DNA from: Bolinopsis microptera
Lineage: Eukaryota > Ctenophora > Tentaculata > Lobata > Bolinopsidae
Direction: 5' to 3'
Length of the DNA: 64,000 nt
Assembly (NCBI RefSeq): GCF_026151205.1
Contig: NC_087082.1
Location: forward strand, 124,001-188,000
The position numbers were made by a program, and so were the translations under genes. Every line of letters starts with the position of its first letter. Within the stretch, counting starts at the first letter, position 1. The notes under the pieces were generated by a model that saw nothing but the letters and a program-made list of their open reading frames with translations, searched no databases and was not told the origin of the DNA. Shown piece by piece: positions 1 through 11,584 of the stretch.

Positions 1-510
1 CTACCAGGTTTTGTTAATTACTGGTACAAAGATGGTACACCACCAGCAAGTACCAAGTCTGGTTTCTATGTACACAAAATATTGACAGTTCATAGTATCA
101 TCGTAAAGAACGCATTAGTTTTTATACATAAGCTGAAAAACTTCCCAAGTCTAGTGCCTCCCTCTATAAAGAAAACAATACCTAACAGTGCACCAATATT
201 TAACGTCGCCGATCCGGATTCGAGTCTTACAACTTTATGGTCAGATGAATACGGTAAGCACCCTTACAATAATTCAGTATTCTACGAAGGTCCACTATTA
301 GCAATAAACAGATATAGTGTCGCAGCAACTTCCTTGCCAAGTCTATTCAACCTTAACATCTACAAAAGGTGCATAAAAAACATGCTCATTGATCAACAAA
401 ACGAGGGCATTGCAGACGAATGGCCTAACTTTATGTTATACAATATAACGGGACTAAGGAAATCAGAGCGCAACATCAACCGTAATGCTAATAATAACTC
501 TGTCCCATAA
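1..510 (+). CDS. LINE reverse transcriptase polyprotein, C-terminal part
   Basis: Open frame from base 1 to a TAA ending at 510. The translation matches the last 170 residues of the RT open frame at 60558-62567 with very few changes (for example Glu for Lys in the segment near base 287). This part lies downstream of the RT catalytic core and carries no catalytic motif. The first Met (base 82) is internal, not a start. It is part of a retrotransposon, not a host gene. Confidence 0.8.
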   Translation, partial: LPGFVNYWYKDGTPPASTKSGFYVHKILTVHSIIVKNALVFIHKLKNFPSLVPPSIKKTIPNSAPIFNVADPDSSLTTLWSDEYGKHPYNNSVFYEGPLLAINRYSVAATSLPSLFNLNIYKRCIKNMLIDQQNEGIADEWPNFMLYNITGLRKSERNINRNANNNSVP

Positions 511-903
511 GCACGCCATCACAGAATCAATTTCACTGCATACCATCTCAGTTACACTGCCATCAATTCGCCAGCAAAAACGGCATGACGCTATGCGACT
601 GATAACAGTCGTTAAATTTTAAAAATTTTGGAATAGCTAGCTAGCAGTAGCTATGCGCCTGTTTCCACTCTAACAACTCTAAAAGCATATTAATATGATA
701 ATTTCAACTAAAGGCAACTTTATAATTATATCTTTATATGTGCTCAGCTAAGTTTTGTTCGACAAGCTCTATTTAAATATACATTTTAATCGTTTTAATG
801 AGATCTAATCTTGTATGAGTTTTGAGTTTGAAATGATAACACTTATTATATATATTATTTTTTGAGTAAACATTGGCTGGTACTTCGGGCCGGTCCCCAA
901 CAA
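1..903 (+). mobile_element. LINE family A, 3' end (copy 1, cut by window edge)
   Basis: The 3' end of a non-LTR retrotransposon. It holds the last 170 codons of the RT polyprotein and about 390 bp of 3' UTR, ending in a conserved tail (acattggctggtacttcggg, then ccggtccccaac) and a short A run. The same sequence recurs almost base for base at 62059-62986, and its 3' UTR recurs on the minus strand at 9526-9907. The near identity of copies 62 kb apart argues for recent activity. The copy begins before the window, so its true length is unknown. Confidence 0.85.
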
Positions 904-923
904 AAAAAAGACGCTCACCCCAC

Positions 924-1002
924 GACCAGGCAAACAGTGGGATTCAAACTCGCAACCTCACGATTGCAAAGCTGGCGTTCTAACCAACTGCGCTACCTGG
1001 CC
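924..1002 (-). tRNA. tRNA-derived sequence (pseudo-tRNA or SINE head)
   Basis: On the minus strand this 79-nt stretch has a tRNA layout. The 7-bp acceptor stem GGCCAGG pairs with CCTGGTC with one G-U. An A-box-like stretch contains GCGCAGTTGGTTAG and a B-box-like stretch reads GAGTTTGAATCCC. The anticodon loop reads TTTGCAA, giving TGC (Ala) or, shifted by one, GCA (Cys). The D, anticodon and T stems have several mismatches, so it is probably a decayed tRNA or a tRNA-derived SINE head. A run of eight T, resembling a Pol III terminator, follows on the same strand and abuts the LINE-A tail. Confidence 0.45.
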
Positions 1003-3114
1003 GTTAAATTATTTACTTATAATTTAAAACAAAAATCGAACTGTTTGACCTATTTGTTAGATTTTAAGGGCCATTCAAAATGTGGACACCCTGTATAGTA
1101 ACGATAATAATAGTATAATAATTGTACAATTCGCTTGGTTTTGTGGTCTAAATCATGCAACTCACTGAATCAGTAAGGAAGTACGTTATGTGAAAAGTCA
1201 GGGCGAGATGTGCCAAGAGCACACAAGTGTGTAACACACAATTATAACCAAATGTCACAACCACTAGGTTAACTGGGGACACAGCCGTATTTCATGCCAA
1301 GTTTAAGCAGCCTGAAGCATGGTTGAAACTTTGGTTATGGTTATCATCTGCTGTGTATAATAATTGTACAATATAATATCTGTTATAGGTAAGTAAAGGG
1401 AATCTGTACAACTGTATACATTAACAAGTAACAAGTCTACATTAGATACACAAGATAACACCCACCCTCATTCCAACAAGTACACTCCTTATCAAGCCTT
1501 GTAATATCTCCATATTATGGGAGTACTAGTAATTACTCACCGTAGATGCTGAAGCCGCACCGGCTGGGATTTCAAAAATAAAAAATTCTGGATTTTATGC
1601 TGGCGCTTAATATCTATTATATAAAATGAAAGATTATCTTTGTATGTATTTATGTACGTCGTACGACCGCCCACGTACAAATCAAATGATAAATAGTAAA
1701 TCAAAAGGTTGTATAGCAACGGTGAACAGTGTTGGAATGCGCACGTGCAATGATTATTGAAACGGCATTTTGATCGGTTTTGTGGTGATTACGTTGTGTT
1801 TAAAGTGTTTTATATTTAAATCTTCGGTTGGAATGGATATTTTTGGATACTTAAAAAAAAAATACTACTAGCTTCTTCCCTGTTACCACGGGCTTTCTAG
1901 TATTATCCCAAAAATTTGTGTGCTAAAATTTTGGGCTCAATAAATTTGAGTACGAAAAATTTGGGCAAAAAATTGAACCTATTTGGGCAACCAAAAATTT
2001 GGCTAACGAAAAATTTGGGTGACCAATTTTGGCCCTAATAAATTTCAATTCTATTAGCCTTGGATTAATGAAATCAATTATTTTGCTTAATCAGTAACAA
2101 ATAAATGCAGTGAAATACAAGGTGATGAATAGTGGTTTACAGTATCAGATGGTCTAATATAAGAATGGTATTGGTTGTATCTTACTATATATAAAGCGAA
2201 ACGATATATATAATATATATATAATATATATGTGTTTATCCGTACCATTTTCCGCAAAAACCGTAAAAGATATACAGCTTTAATGGCCTCCAAATCAGTA
2301 TGAAAAAATAAAAAATTGGCCAAGGAATAGGAATTTTAGAGCCCAAAATTTGGACCCCCAATTAGTGGTGTCAAAAACGTGAATTAAATAGGTAATAATA
2401 ATTTTAGTCTCTTGAGTCTTGACACCATTTTAGGGTTATACAGGTTCCTGCTAGTAAATATTATGGCTCACTACTAATTAAAGCGAGACATGCTAGAAGC
2501 AAAACGAGTGTAAAGAATTGTGTACATTGAGATGATGTAATGTGTAAGTTATACTACGTCTACACAGCGTGCAAACTAAAGTATATAGTATAATATATAC
2601 TAAGGAGCTAAGGTATATATACTACTAAATTCAAATTAACTGTCATCTTACTCAAATTACTCCTATTATTCGAAAAAAGCAGAGTTACTTGTTAAAAGAA
2701 CGAATGACTGTGTTGAGAATTAAAATGTCTAACAGTATTTCACACAGGTACGAACAGAAAGTATTTTTCTACGGATCTAAGCATGAAAAACGAAATGCCA
2801 AAATTTTGGTTAAAACAAAAATTTTAGTAGATGTAAATTTTGGTTAACAATTAATTTGTGTGCGAAAATTTTGGGCGAACTAAGGTAACCGTAGTAGAAT
2901 GGATTAATCAATATTATTCAATAATTAAAATGTTACTAACACTATAAATAGGTGAAAATGATTTCTTACAACGTGTGGGCCGGATATAGAGTCACGAGTA
3001 AAGTTCTGTGCAGACATCCTGGCACGAGGTAAAGGCTTCTCCCTCTCACTAGAGTACCGCCTCACTACAGACCTCACACTTCCACCTGTGTTCGCATTCT
3101 TCGGACCACTGCAG
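1003..3114. other. AT-rich stretch without recognisable gene
   Basis: No reading frame here looks like a protein. Around 1890-2340 and 2800-2890 there are many degenerate copies of AAATTTGGG-like words in both orientations, and 2195-2230 is an alternating AT/TA tract. I see no exon, RNA gene or element end that I can defend. Confidence 0.5.
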
Positions 3115-4405
3115 CAGTCTAATACGCTGAAATAAGCGAGGTTATTTGCAGTCTAATACGCTGAAATAAGCGAGGTTATTTGCAGTCCAATACGCTGAAA
3201 TAAGCGAGGTAATTTGCAGTCTAATACGCCAAAATAAGCGAGGTTATTTGCAGTCTAATACGCTGAAATAAGCGAGGTTATTTGCAGTCTAATACGCTTA
3301 AATAAGCGAGGTTATTTGCAGTATAATACGCTGAAATAAGCGAGGTTATTTGCAGTCTAATACGCTGAAATAAGCGAGGTTATTTGCAGTCTAATACGCT
3401 GAAATGAGCGAGGTTATTTGCAGTCTAATACGCTGAAATAAGCGAGGTTATTTGCCGTCTAATACGCTGAAATAAGCGAGGTTATTTGCCGTCTAATACG
3501 CTGAAATAAGCGAGGTTATTTGAAGTCTAATACGCTGAAATAAGCGAGGTTATTTGCAGTCTAATACGCTGAAATAAGCGAGGTTATTTGCAGTCTAATA
3601 CGCTGAAATAAGCGAGGTTATTTGCAGTCTAATACGCTGAAATAAGCGAGGTTATTTGCAGTCTAATACGCTGAAATAAGCGAGGTTATTTGCAGTCTAA
3701 TACGCTGAAATAAGCGAGGTTATTTGCAGTCTAATACGCTGAAATAAGCGAGGTTATTTGCAGTCTAATACGCTGAAATAAGCGAGGTTATTTGCAGTCT
3801 AATACGCTGAATAAGCGAGGTTATTTGCAGTCTAATACGCTTAAATAAGCGAGGTTATTTGCAGTCTAATACGCTGAAATAAGCGAGGTTATTTGCAGTC
3901 TAATACGCTGAAATAGGCGAGGTTATTTGCAGTCTAATACGCTGAAATAAGCGAGGTTATTTGCAGTCTAATACGCTGAAATAAGCGAAGTTATTTGCAG
4001 TCTAATACGCTGAAATAAGCGAGGTTATTTGCAGTCTAATACGCTGAAATAAGCGAGGTTATTTGCAGTCTAATACGCTGAAATAAGCGAGGTTATTTGC
4101 AGTCTAATACGCTGAAATAAGCGAGGTTATTTGCAGTCTAATACGCTGAAATAAGCGAGGTTATTTGCAGTCTAATACGCTGAAATAAGCGAGGTTATTT
4201 GCAGTCTAATACGCTGAAATAAGCGAGGTTATTTGCAGTCTAATACGCTGAAATAAGCGAGGTTATTTGCAGTCTAATACGCTGAAATAAGCGAGGTTAT
4301 TTGCAGTCTAATACGCTGAAATAAGCGAGGTTATTTGCAGTCTAATACGCTGAAATAAGCGAGGTTATTTGCAGTCTAATACGCTGAAATAAGCGAGGTT
4401 ATTTG
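3115..4405. repeat. 34-bp minisatellite, about 38 copies
   Basis: Tandem head-to-tail array of a 34-bp unit beginning cagtctaatacgctgaaata. Copies are nearly identical, with scattered single changes and one unit that is 1 bp short. There is no spacer between units, so this is a minisatellite and not a CRISPR array. It encodes no open frame. Confidence 0.97.
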
Positions 4406-4509
4406 ACGTTTGATACGCTGGTTTATGTTTCAATATATACTTTCAAAACACTCAAATTAGTAAACAAGTATTATATCTATCAAACGGCGGAACAAAGTCA
4501 GCGGGTCTA

Positions 4510-4662
4510 GGATACAAGGATACAAGGATACAAGGATACAAGGATACAAGGATACAATGATACAAGGATACAAGGATACAAGGATACAAGGATACAAGGA
4601 TACAAGGATACAAGGATACAAGGATACAAGGATACAAGGATACAAGGATAATAAGGATACAA
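4510..4662. repeat. 8-bp tandem repeat (ggatacaa)n, about 19 copies
   Basis: Almost perfect tandem repeat of ggatacaa. Because 8 is not a multiple of 3, the repeat reads open in more than one minus-strand frame and gives spurious Tyr-Pro-Cys-Ile-Leu-Val-Ser-Leu peptides. Confidence 0.95.
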
Positions 4663-4792
4663 AAGTGATAATTACTTTACTGAGACTTACACAATACTAA
4701 TAGTTGTAATTCTGAAATAATTTAAGTTTTAAAAAATTCCAATTATTCACAAATGTTTTGAAGTACAATTGAGATTGGCTTTTATCTCCTCT

Positions 4793-4939
4793 GAGTAACA
4801 CAAGTTATAAATAGATAAAGATAAACCACCTAACCAGGCACGAGTAACACAAGTTATAAATAGATAAAGATAAACCACCTAACCAGGCACGAGTAACACA
4901 AGTTATAAATAGATAAAGATAGACCACCTAACTAGGCAC
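4793..4939. repeat. 49-bp tandem repeat, 3 copies
   Basis: Three direct copies of a 49-bp unit beginning gagtaacacaagttataaat; the third has two changes. The sequence just before the array (ggcttttatctcctctgagta) resembles the arms of the hairpin element at 19005-19122, so the array probably grew from the end of a copy of that family. Confidence 0.9.
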
Positions 4940-4941
4940 GA

Positions 4942-5469
4942 GTGAGAATCACACAGTACTTGAGTCTCCCATTTTATGTTAATGAACACCACAAACGGAA
5001 AGTGTACCAGATTCTACGTCAAAATGATCTATTGGACAAAACCAAAGTATCATTTTATCCGGACAAGAAACTGGGAGAGATACTTACTAGATCAGCACTA
5101 CACCCTACACCGTGCAGCAAACAGAGTGCTTCAAAGTGTTATGATTGTGACAATCTATGTATGCAGAAGAACATAGCGTACAAACTGACATGTAATGTGG
5201 ACTACTGTGGTGAAACAGGCAGGTTTAAACGAAATAGATGCTGGGAACACTTAAAATCAGTAAGAGATAAAAACAACAAGACGGCGATGGAAAAACACTA
5301 CCTTATTTCACACCCTGACATAAAAGAAATTCCTGATGAACCGTTCAAATTTGAAGTCCTCAAAATATGTAAGGATTATGTAGACCGAATGATCTGGCAA
5401 TCAATGTACATCAAGCAATTAAACACCCGACTCTCACCTGAAGCAGACTCGTGGCAAAAGACCACATGA
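4942..5469 (+). pseudogene. Penelope-like element, GIY-YIG endonuclease end (fragment 1)
   Basis: A 175-codon open frame with the features of the C-terminal part of Penelope-like retroelements. A basic linker is followed by a Cys cluster (CYDCDNLC), then a GIY-YIG-type core in which AYKLTC and YCGETGR hold the two signature positions, with a downstream R..EH. The enzyme would nick DNA to prime reverse transcription. There is no RT directly upstream and no proper start (the frame opens at a GTG inside repeat sequence), so this is a truncated remnant. It differs clearly from the second GIY-YIG frame at 6612-7100, so the two come from different families. Confidence 0.75.
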
Positions 5470-5656
5470 GCGATTATGTAAATGTTACCAACATGTATGA
5501 CGTGGCACTCTCTCGGTTTCTTGAAAGTGTTAGGAAGAAGGAAGTACAGTCACACTGTGTGTTTGTACTTTGTACCTTTTGAAACCTTTTCCCTTTTAAG
5601 GAGGCAGGGGGGGGGGGGTCTTCATGGAAAGTAGAGGGGAGTGATATATATCAGAT

Positions 5657-6201
5657 GCTTTTAATCCGATAGAAAAATATTGTTCCTAGCCGAAATTATC
5701 GCCGGTAAAAGGTCAGCTCTTGTGTCTAATTGTATTGCGTGAGTGATTTTCGATCGCGTGCCCTGAAAATCGAGTCTAAAAATCTATCTTCTCCTACATT
5801 TTTTGAGCAATCACCCTCAAACTTTCAGGATATGTTCTAAGGATCATTTAGAAGAGAAATTTTAAGATAGGCCTTTAAACATTTTTTATTCGATTTTTAA
5901 AATCTTGGACCTCGAAAAATCGTCAAAAAACCAGGTCCAAGATTTTAATAATCGAATGAAAAATGTTTAAAAGCCTATCTCAACATGTTGCCTGGACAAT
6001 CTCTTCTAAATAATCCTTAGAACATATCCTGAAAGTTATAGGGTGATTGCTCAAAAACTGTAGGAGAAGATAGATTTTTAGACTCGATTTTCAGGGCAAG
6101 CGATCGAAAATCGCTCATGCAATACAATTAGACACAAGCGCTGACCTTTTACCGGCGATAATTTTGGCTAGGAACAATATTTTTCTATCGGATTAAAAGC
6201 T
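5657..6201. repeat. Foldback element: 545-bp near-palindrome
   Basis: The two halves are inverted copies around a centre near 5928. For example gcttttaatccgatagaaaa at the left end is matched by its reverse complement at 6181-6200, and ccaagattttaa near the centre mirrors the left arm. Arms are about 270 bp with small mismatches. It encodes nothing and would fold into one long hairpin. A MITE or foldback transposon is the likely nature. Confidence 0.88.
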
Positions 6202-6225
6202 AGCTGGTACTACCAGACAGTTTTC

Positions 6226-6460
6226 AGCATGGATAAAGAAGTTCAACGAAAACATCGCTCCCGATGGCCTTGAAATAGATGAATTCCAAGCAGAAAATAC
6301 AGCTGAATATGTCAGTTTTCTAGATGTACAGTTTACTTTCGACCATCAAGGAGAGCTTCAAACTGATCTATACGTAAAAGAAACAGACTCCAGGTCCTAC
6401 CTACATTTCAGCAGTAGTCACCCCAATCACATATTCTCCAGAAATACGAAGGTCACTTGA
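6226..6460 (+). pseudogene. Penelope-like element RT fragment
   Basis: An open frame of 77 codons ending in TGA. Motifs typical of the late part of the Penelope-like RT are seen: SFLDVQF, then DLYVKETDSRSYLHFSSSHP and NHIFS. In intact elements this is followed by a thumb region and a GIY-YIG domain. Here the frame stops and about 100 residues appear to be missing before the next PLE segment. It is non-functional. Confidence 0.75.
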
Positions 6461-6474
6461 GACGAACTCGTAGT

Positions 6475-7100
6475 TTTAGTGAAAGTGAGAGTCAGCAAGC
6501 CACAAACTCCACCACAGCACCGAAAGGAAAAAATAAACTGTTTCAGTTTGTGAAGAAAACGGGATCTACGCTTAGATCTCGCCTCGTTACATCTAAACAG
6601 CTTGCCTTCTAGGTGCTAAACATGGTAAAACTGAACCCTGTCACAGAAGAAACTGCAAGTGTTGTAAAATGATCATGAGTAAGGACTCCATCACATCAAA
6701 TGGCAAAAAGATCAAATCAGCCCCTGGTTGTTGCAAGACCTATAACATCATCTATCTTGTACAGTGTTCGATTTGTAAGAAAAACTATGTGGGTAGTACT
6801 ATTAATAGCTTGCATAAAAGGATGGACGGACACAGGTCCAAATTTTATGAAATTATTGATGGTAGAGCATTTGATATTACTAGTGATGAGTATAATAGCC
6901 TAGGAGTTCACTTGATTGATCACGGTTTAGGAGTACATACAGATTTTAATGAAACTTTTAGAACTTTTATTTTAGAGAATCGCAGTCCCAGTACACTTGA
7001 AGTAAAAGAAAATAACTACATACATTTGCTTAATTCTCTTAGACCTTTTGGCCTTAATACTGTCAATCCCTTTGGATTACCTATATTCCATAAACCTTAA
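6475..7100 (+). pseudogene. Penelope-like element linker and GIY-YIG endonuclease (fragment 2)
   Basis: At 6475-6610 a frame contains TGSTLRSRLVTSKQLAF, the usual PLE linker before the endonuclease. It then stops and the sequence continues in another frame from 6612. That second frame (163 codons) has HGKTEPCHRRNCKCCK, a typical PLE Cys motif. The GIY-YIG core follows (YNIIYLVQC ... YVGST ... KRMDGHR), with a Glu and a terminal segment LNSLRPFGLN that is standard for the family. The frame break makes it a remnant. Its orientation and position agree with the RT piece at 6226-6460, so both are probably one decayed element with an internal deletion. Confidence 0.75.
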
Positions 7101-7640
7101 TATGATCTTTGTACCTTTTTCGGATTCTTAATTTTGTAACGGCTTGAGTTTCACTAACCTTTTAACATTTTTTAGGTTCAATGTCACTGGAGATGACTAC
7201 AATCGAAATATATTTGGCGAGAATCTGAATGTTTTCAGTGTTGAAAGTTTAGTTTCTTAAATCCTGGAGTAGTCATTCGTGTCCCTGATATTTGGGTTAA
7301 TTCTAACTCTAGCATCTGAAAGATATCACTCCCCTCTACCAATTAAGTTTTAAAAAAAATCGAATTTGTAGGGTTCAATTTTATTTTGAGGTCCTATAGC
7401 ATTATGCACTGGCCAGTATTTGAGTGGGAATCTGGGCTCTTATAGACATAGTAGGCTGTATAATTTTCGTTCATAGAGAGAATTGAATATATTGCTCTTG
7501 CTCACTTGCTGTGGCAATAAATTTAGTAGGGTCTAGAGTTTTATTGGAGAGCAAACCGGCTAGGTCATCGACATTTTTGGGATGGAAGTTTAATTTTTCC
7601 CTAACTGAGGAGTAGAGTGACCAGTCAAATAAAACATGGT
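7101..7640. other. Gene-free stretch
   Basis: The sequence after the PLE remnant runs through the right inverted repeat (7322-7340) and on to the 68-bp array. No coding or RNA feature seen. Confidence 0.5.
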
Positions 7641-7645
7641 CTATC

Positions 7646-8968
7646 TAATGCGGGGATATTGCCACCAGGTCTAACTCAAATCCTGGCTATTCTCACTCAA
7701 ATACCCGGGATATCGCCACCAGGTCTAACTGTCTAACTCTATCTGTCTATCTCAAATCCTGGCTATTCTCACTCAAATACCAGGGATATTGCCACCAGGT
7801 CTAACTCTATCTGTCTATCTCAAATCCTGGCTATTCTCACTCAAATACCCGGGATATTGCCACCAGGTCTAACTCTATCTGTCTATCTCAAATCCTGGCT
7901 ATTCTCACTCAAATACCCGGGATATTGCCACCAGGTCTAACTCTATCTGTCTATCTCAAATCCTGGCTATTCTCACTCAAATACCCGGGATATCGCCACC
8001 AGGTCTAACTGTCTAACTCTATCTGTCTATCTCAAATCCTGGCTATTCTCACTCAAATACCCAGGATATTGCCACCAGGTCTAACTCTATCTGTCTATCT
8101 CAAATCCTGGCTATTCTCACTCAAATACCCGGGATATCGCCACCAGGTCTAACTCTATCTGTCTATCTCAAATCCTGGCTATTCTAACTCAAATACCAGG
8201 TCTAACTCTATCTGTCTATCTCAAATCCTGGCTATTCTCACTCAAATACCCGGGATATTGCCACCAGGTCTAACTCTATCTGTCTATCTCAAATCCTGGC
8301 TATTCTCACTCAAATACCCGGGATATCGCCACCAGGTCTAACTCTATCTGTCTATCTCAAATCCTGGCTATTCTCACTCAAATACCAGGTCTAACTCTAT
8401 CTGTCTATCTCAAATCCTGGCTATTCTCACTCAAATACCCGGGATATTGCCACCAGGTCTAACTCTATCTGTCTATCTCAAATCCTGGCTATTCTCACTC
8501 AAATAACAGGTTTAACTCTGTCTGTCTATCTCAAATCCTGGCTATTCTCACTCAAATAACAGGTCTAACTCTATCTGTCTATCTCAAATCCTGGCTATTC
8601 TCACTCAAATACCCGGCCTAACTCTATCTGTCTATCTCAAATCCTGGCTATTCTCACTCAAATACCAGGTCTAACTCTATCTGTCTATCTCAAATCCTGG
8701 CTATTCTCACTCAAATACCCGGGATATTGCCACCAGGTCTAACTCTATCTGTCTATCTCAAATCCTGGCTATTCTCACTCAAATACCCGGGATATTGCCA
8801 CCAGGTCTAACTCTATCTGTCTATCTCAAATCCTGGCTATTCTCACTCAAATACCCGGGATATCGCCACCAGGTCTAACTCAAATCCTGGCTATTCTCAC
8901 TCAAATACCAGGTCTAACTCTATCTGTCTATCTCAAATCCTGGCTATTCTCACTCAAATACCCGGACG
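7646..8968. repeat. 68-bp minisatellite with shorter variant units, about 20 copies
   Basis: Direct repeats of a unit beginning ctaactctatctgtctatct and containing caaatcctggctattctcac. The full unit is 68 bp; a second class lacks about 16 bp (the cccgggatattgccac part). Long and short units alternate irregularly, a sign of unequal exchange. A piece of the unit (ctattctcactcaaataccc) reappears at 9501, where it starts the second copy of a local duplication. Confidence 0.93.
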
Positions 8969-9500
8969 AATCTATAATAATAGTAACACTGTCTACACAT
9001 ACGAGATTGGGGACGGGTTCTATAAACAAACACAAACAACACTGTCTACACTCTACACGTATGTAATATACATTGGCAGCCATATAACACAGCTTTAACA
9101 TAGGATTGGTATTTGCAGCCGACAATCATCTGCCTCAAACATTCTCTCAATATAATATGATCTATGAGGGCCGCTATTTCAGTATTTCGGTTCAAAGTTT
9201 CACGATCTGCGTTTTCTCGTTTTAGTCTTCATCTTTTTTCAGCTTATTGCATTTAAATCATAATGGGAGATATCTTCCTTGTAACGAGAATTCCAAGAAA
9301 GCTGTACAAAAAGCTACTTCTTGCATTGTTAAACTAAAGGGAATAGAGTGTAAAGCTTTGAATACAACATTACTCAGGCATACCCTGTTTAATGTTAAAC
9401 AACTTGGGAGAATCTTATGTTTTAACATTTATTTATAGTAAATACTGTACATTCCTAAAACTACTACTAAATAATAAATATACTACACATGATACAGAGG
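8942..9500. repeat. Local tandem duplication, copy 1 (about 560 bp)
   Basis: This block starts in the last minisatellite unit, passes through a conserved stretch (gcattgttaaactaaaggga and following) and ends near gatacagagg. It is repeated at 9501-10369 with few changes. A 63-codon open frame (9247-9438) is present in both copies with three amino-acid differences. I do not recognise it, and it may be a chance frame in duplicated DNA. Confidence 0.85.
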
Positions 9501-10369
9501 CTATTCTCACTCAAATACCCGGACGAATCTTTTTGTTGGGGACCGGCCCGAAGTACCAGCCAATGTTTACTCAAAAAATAATATATATAATAAGTGTTAT
9601 CAATTCAAACTCAAAACTCACACGAGATTAGATCTTATTAAAAAGATTAAAATGGAGCTTGTCGAACAAAACATAGCTGAGCACATATAAAGTTGCCTTT
9701 AGTTGAAATTATCATATTAATGCGCTTTTAGAGTTGTTAGAGTGGAAACAGGCGCATAGCTACGGCTAGCTAGTTATTCCAAAATTTTAAAATTGAACGA
9801 CTGTTATCAGTCATGCCGTTTTTGCTGGCGAATTGATGGCAGTGTAACTGAGATGGTATGCAGTGAAATTGATTCTGTGATGGCGTGCTTATGAGACAGA
9901 GTTATTATTTATAATAATAGTAACACACTCTACACTCTACACGTATGTAATATACATTGGCAGCCATATAACACAGCTTTACCATAGGATTGGTATTTGC
10001 AGCCGACAATCATCTGCCTCAAACATTCTCTCAATATAATATGATCTATGAGGGCCGCTATTTCGGTTCAAAGTTTCACGATCTCCGTTTTCTCGTTTTA
10101 GTCTTCATCTTTTTTCAGCTTATTGCATTTAAATCATAATGGGAGATATCTTCCTTGTAACGAGAATTCCAAGAAAGCTGTACAAAAAGCTACTTCTTGC
10201 ATTGGTAAACTAAAGGGAATAGAGTGTAAAGCTTTGAATACAACATTACTCAGGCATACCCTGTTTAATGTTAAACAACTTTGGAGAATCTTATGTTTTA
10301 ACATTTATTTATAGTAAATACTGTACATTCCTAAAACTACTACTAAATATACTACACATGATACAGAGG
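9501..10369. repeat. Local tandem duplication, copy 2, split by a LINE
   Basis: Second copy of the 8942-9500 block. The left edge is again the minisatellite piece ending in cccggacgaatct. There the sequence is interrupted by a minus-strand LINE-A 3' fragment and resumes at tataataatagtaacac. Outside the insertion the copies are close to identical, so the duplication came first and the insertion later. Confidence 0.85.
9526..9907 (-). mobile_element. LINE family A, 3' UTR fragment (copy 3)
   Basis: Reverse complement of the family A 3' end: it starts with tttttgttggggaccggccc (the tail) and runs back to the last codons of the RT frame (gagacagagttattatt). Only about 380 bp were inserted, a typical 5'-truncated LINE copy. 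It sits at the edge of the duplicated block. Confidence 0.88.
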
Positions 10370-11584
10370 CATGGAGTGCTACAACGGTGAACAGGTGCAT
10401 GACGTGAAGTGTGTAGGTATGTATCTAGTGTGGAGTGAAAATGGCGGGAATGGAACTGACCAATGAGAAGTGCGAAACGTGGGAGCCTAATATGGTTTTT
10501 TACGTTTTGAATTTGTAACACTTGGTTTTAGATCATGAATACGATGTAGTTACATTAAAAACGTCGAGTAAACTCCTTTCCCTAATAAGAGCATTTTCAC
10601 TTGTCGCAACAACCGGGATAAAGATAATTTTACACGGAATACATTACAACAATGCGACTCATAAATAATACTCCAATCCTGATTTTACATGTATTTCTTA
10701 CTTTCTTATGAATCATATTTCAGGTGTTTTTTATTATTGTAGTGTAAGTGTATTGGAGAGAAGAAATAGGAACAACTAGAAGGAGTGGCACCCTGCTGTA
10801 GTAGGAGTGTAAGCATCACGACAATAGAAGAGAGTAACCTAGAAGAAGAAGGAAGTGTATTAACATAGATTTAATTAGTATTATATTTTAGGAAGTAAAG
10901 ACGTTTAGTTCGGGTATTATTTAGTGATATTTTAGTGTAGTAGTTTTAGTTAATAGTTCGTTTATTGGCCACAAAATAGCAAAGGAGGCGGAAAGAGTCT
11001 GGAAAATAACAATTAACCATCAAATTAAAAAGTCGTGTAACCATGGAACTAAAGGGTAAGTTGTCGTGGTAAAAGTCTCCTTAAATTATTGATGGATGAT
11101 CTTAATGATCGTAATTTGGTTATGAACACTTCTAATTTCTAAACAACTGAGCAATTTTGTTTGCAAGAATAGAACAATATCTTTTTTTCGAAGTCTTCAA
11201 AGTTCTTTTTTTTGAGAAAGATGAAGCTATTTTAGCATTTGTATCGGTGATTAACACACTCTACAGCTCTCCAACCCAAAAGAAATGAACACAAAAAGCG
11301 GAGTAATACCAACGGAGCTAGGTGTTACTTCATGGTAACTCCACACACGGCCAACATTTTAACACAGCCGTGATCTCAGAGATAGAGGTAGTCTGCATCG
11401 TCACACACCCACACTAAAGACTTACAAATCAGCTGGGCTTCGGTGCGATGAGCTTACCCACACATTCCTTAGTGCCGAGTTAGTAAATTCTCAAATGGTA
11501 GTTAAAGATCATTAACGAGTCATTCAAAATCCAACTAACGACAATTACATTGTGTACTATACAGTACACCATTTAAACTATGTA
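10370..11584. other. Gene-free stretch
   Basis: About 1.2 kb without a protein-like frame, splice-consistent exon or repeat that I can recognise. Confidence 0.5.

Larger units (their letters stand above)
5631..7340. mobile_element. 1.7-kb segment bounded by inverted repeats
   Basis: The left end reads gtagaggggagtgatat and its reverse complement atatcactcccctctac is present at the right end; the match continues loosely inward (cagatgc / gcatctga). Inside are a foldback (5657-6201) and fragments of a Penelope-like element. It may be a TIR element that captured PLE sequence, or a PLE flanked by inverted copies of a terminal repeat. I see no clear target-site duplication. Confidence 0.5.

Noticed and set aside
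4452-4645. Hydrophobic repeat peptides (YPCILVSL)n
   Set aside because: By-product of an 8-bp tandem repeat lacking stops.
4510-4662. Telomeric repeat
   Set aside because: ggatacaa does not match TTAGGG-like telomeres and the array is short and internal. The (attaga)n and (attcta)n tracts are LINE tails.
9247-9438. Conserved small protein, because the frame is duplicated at 10123-10314
   Set aside because: The whole DNA block was duplicated recently, so conservation of the frame is no evidence of selection. I kept it only as a note in the repeat entries.
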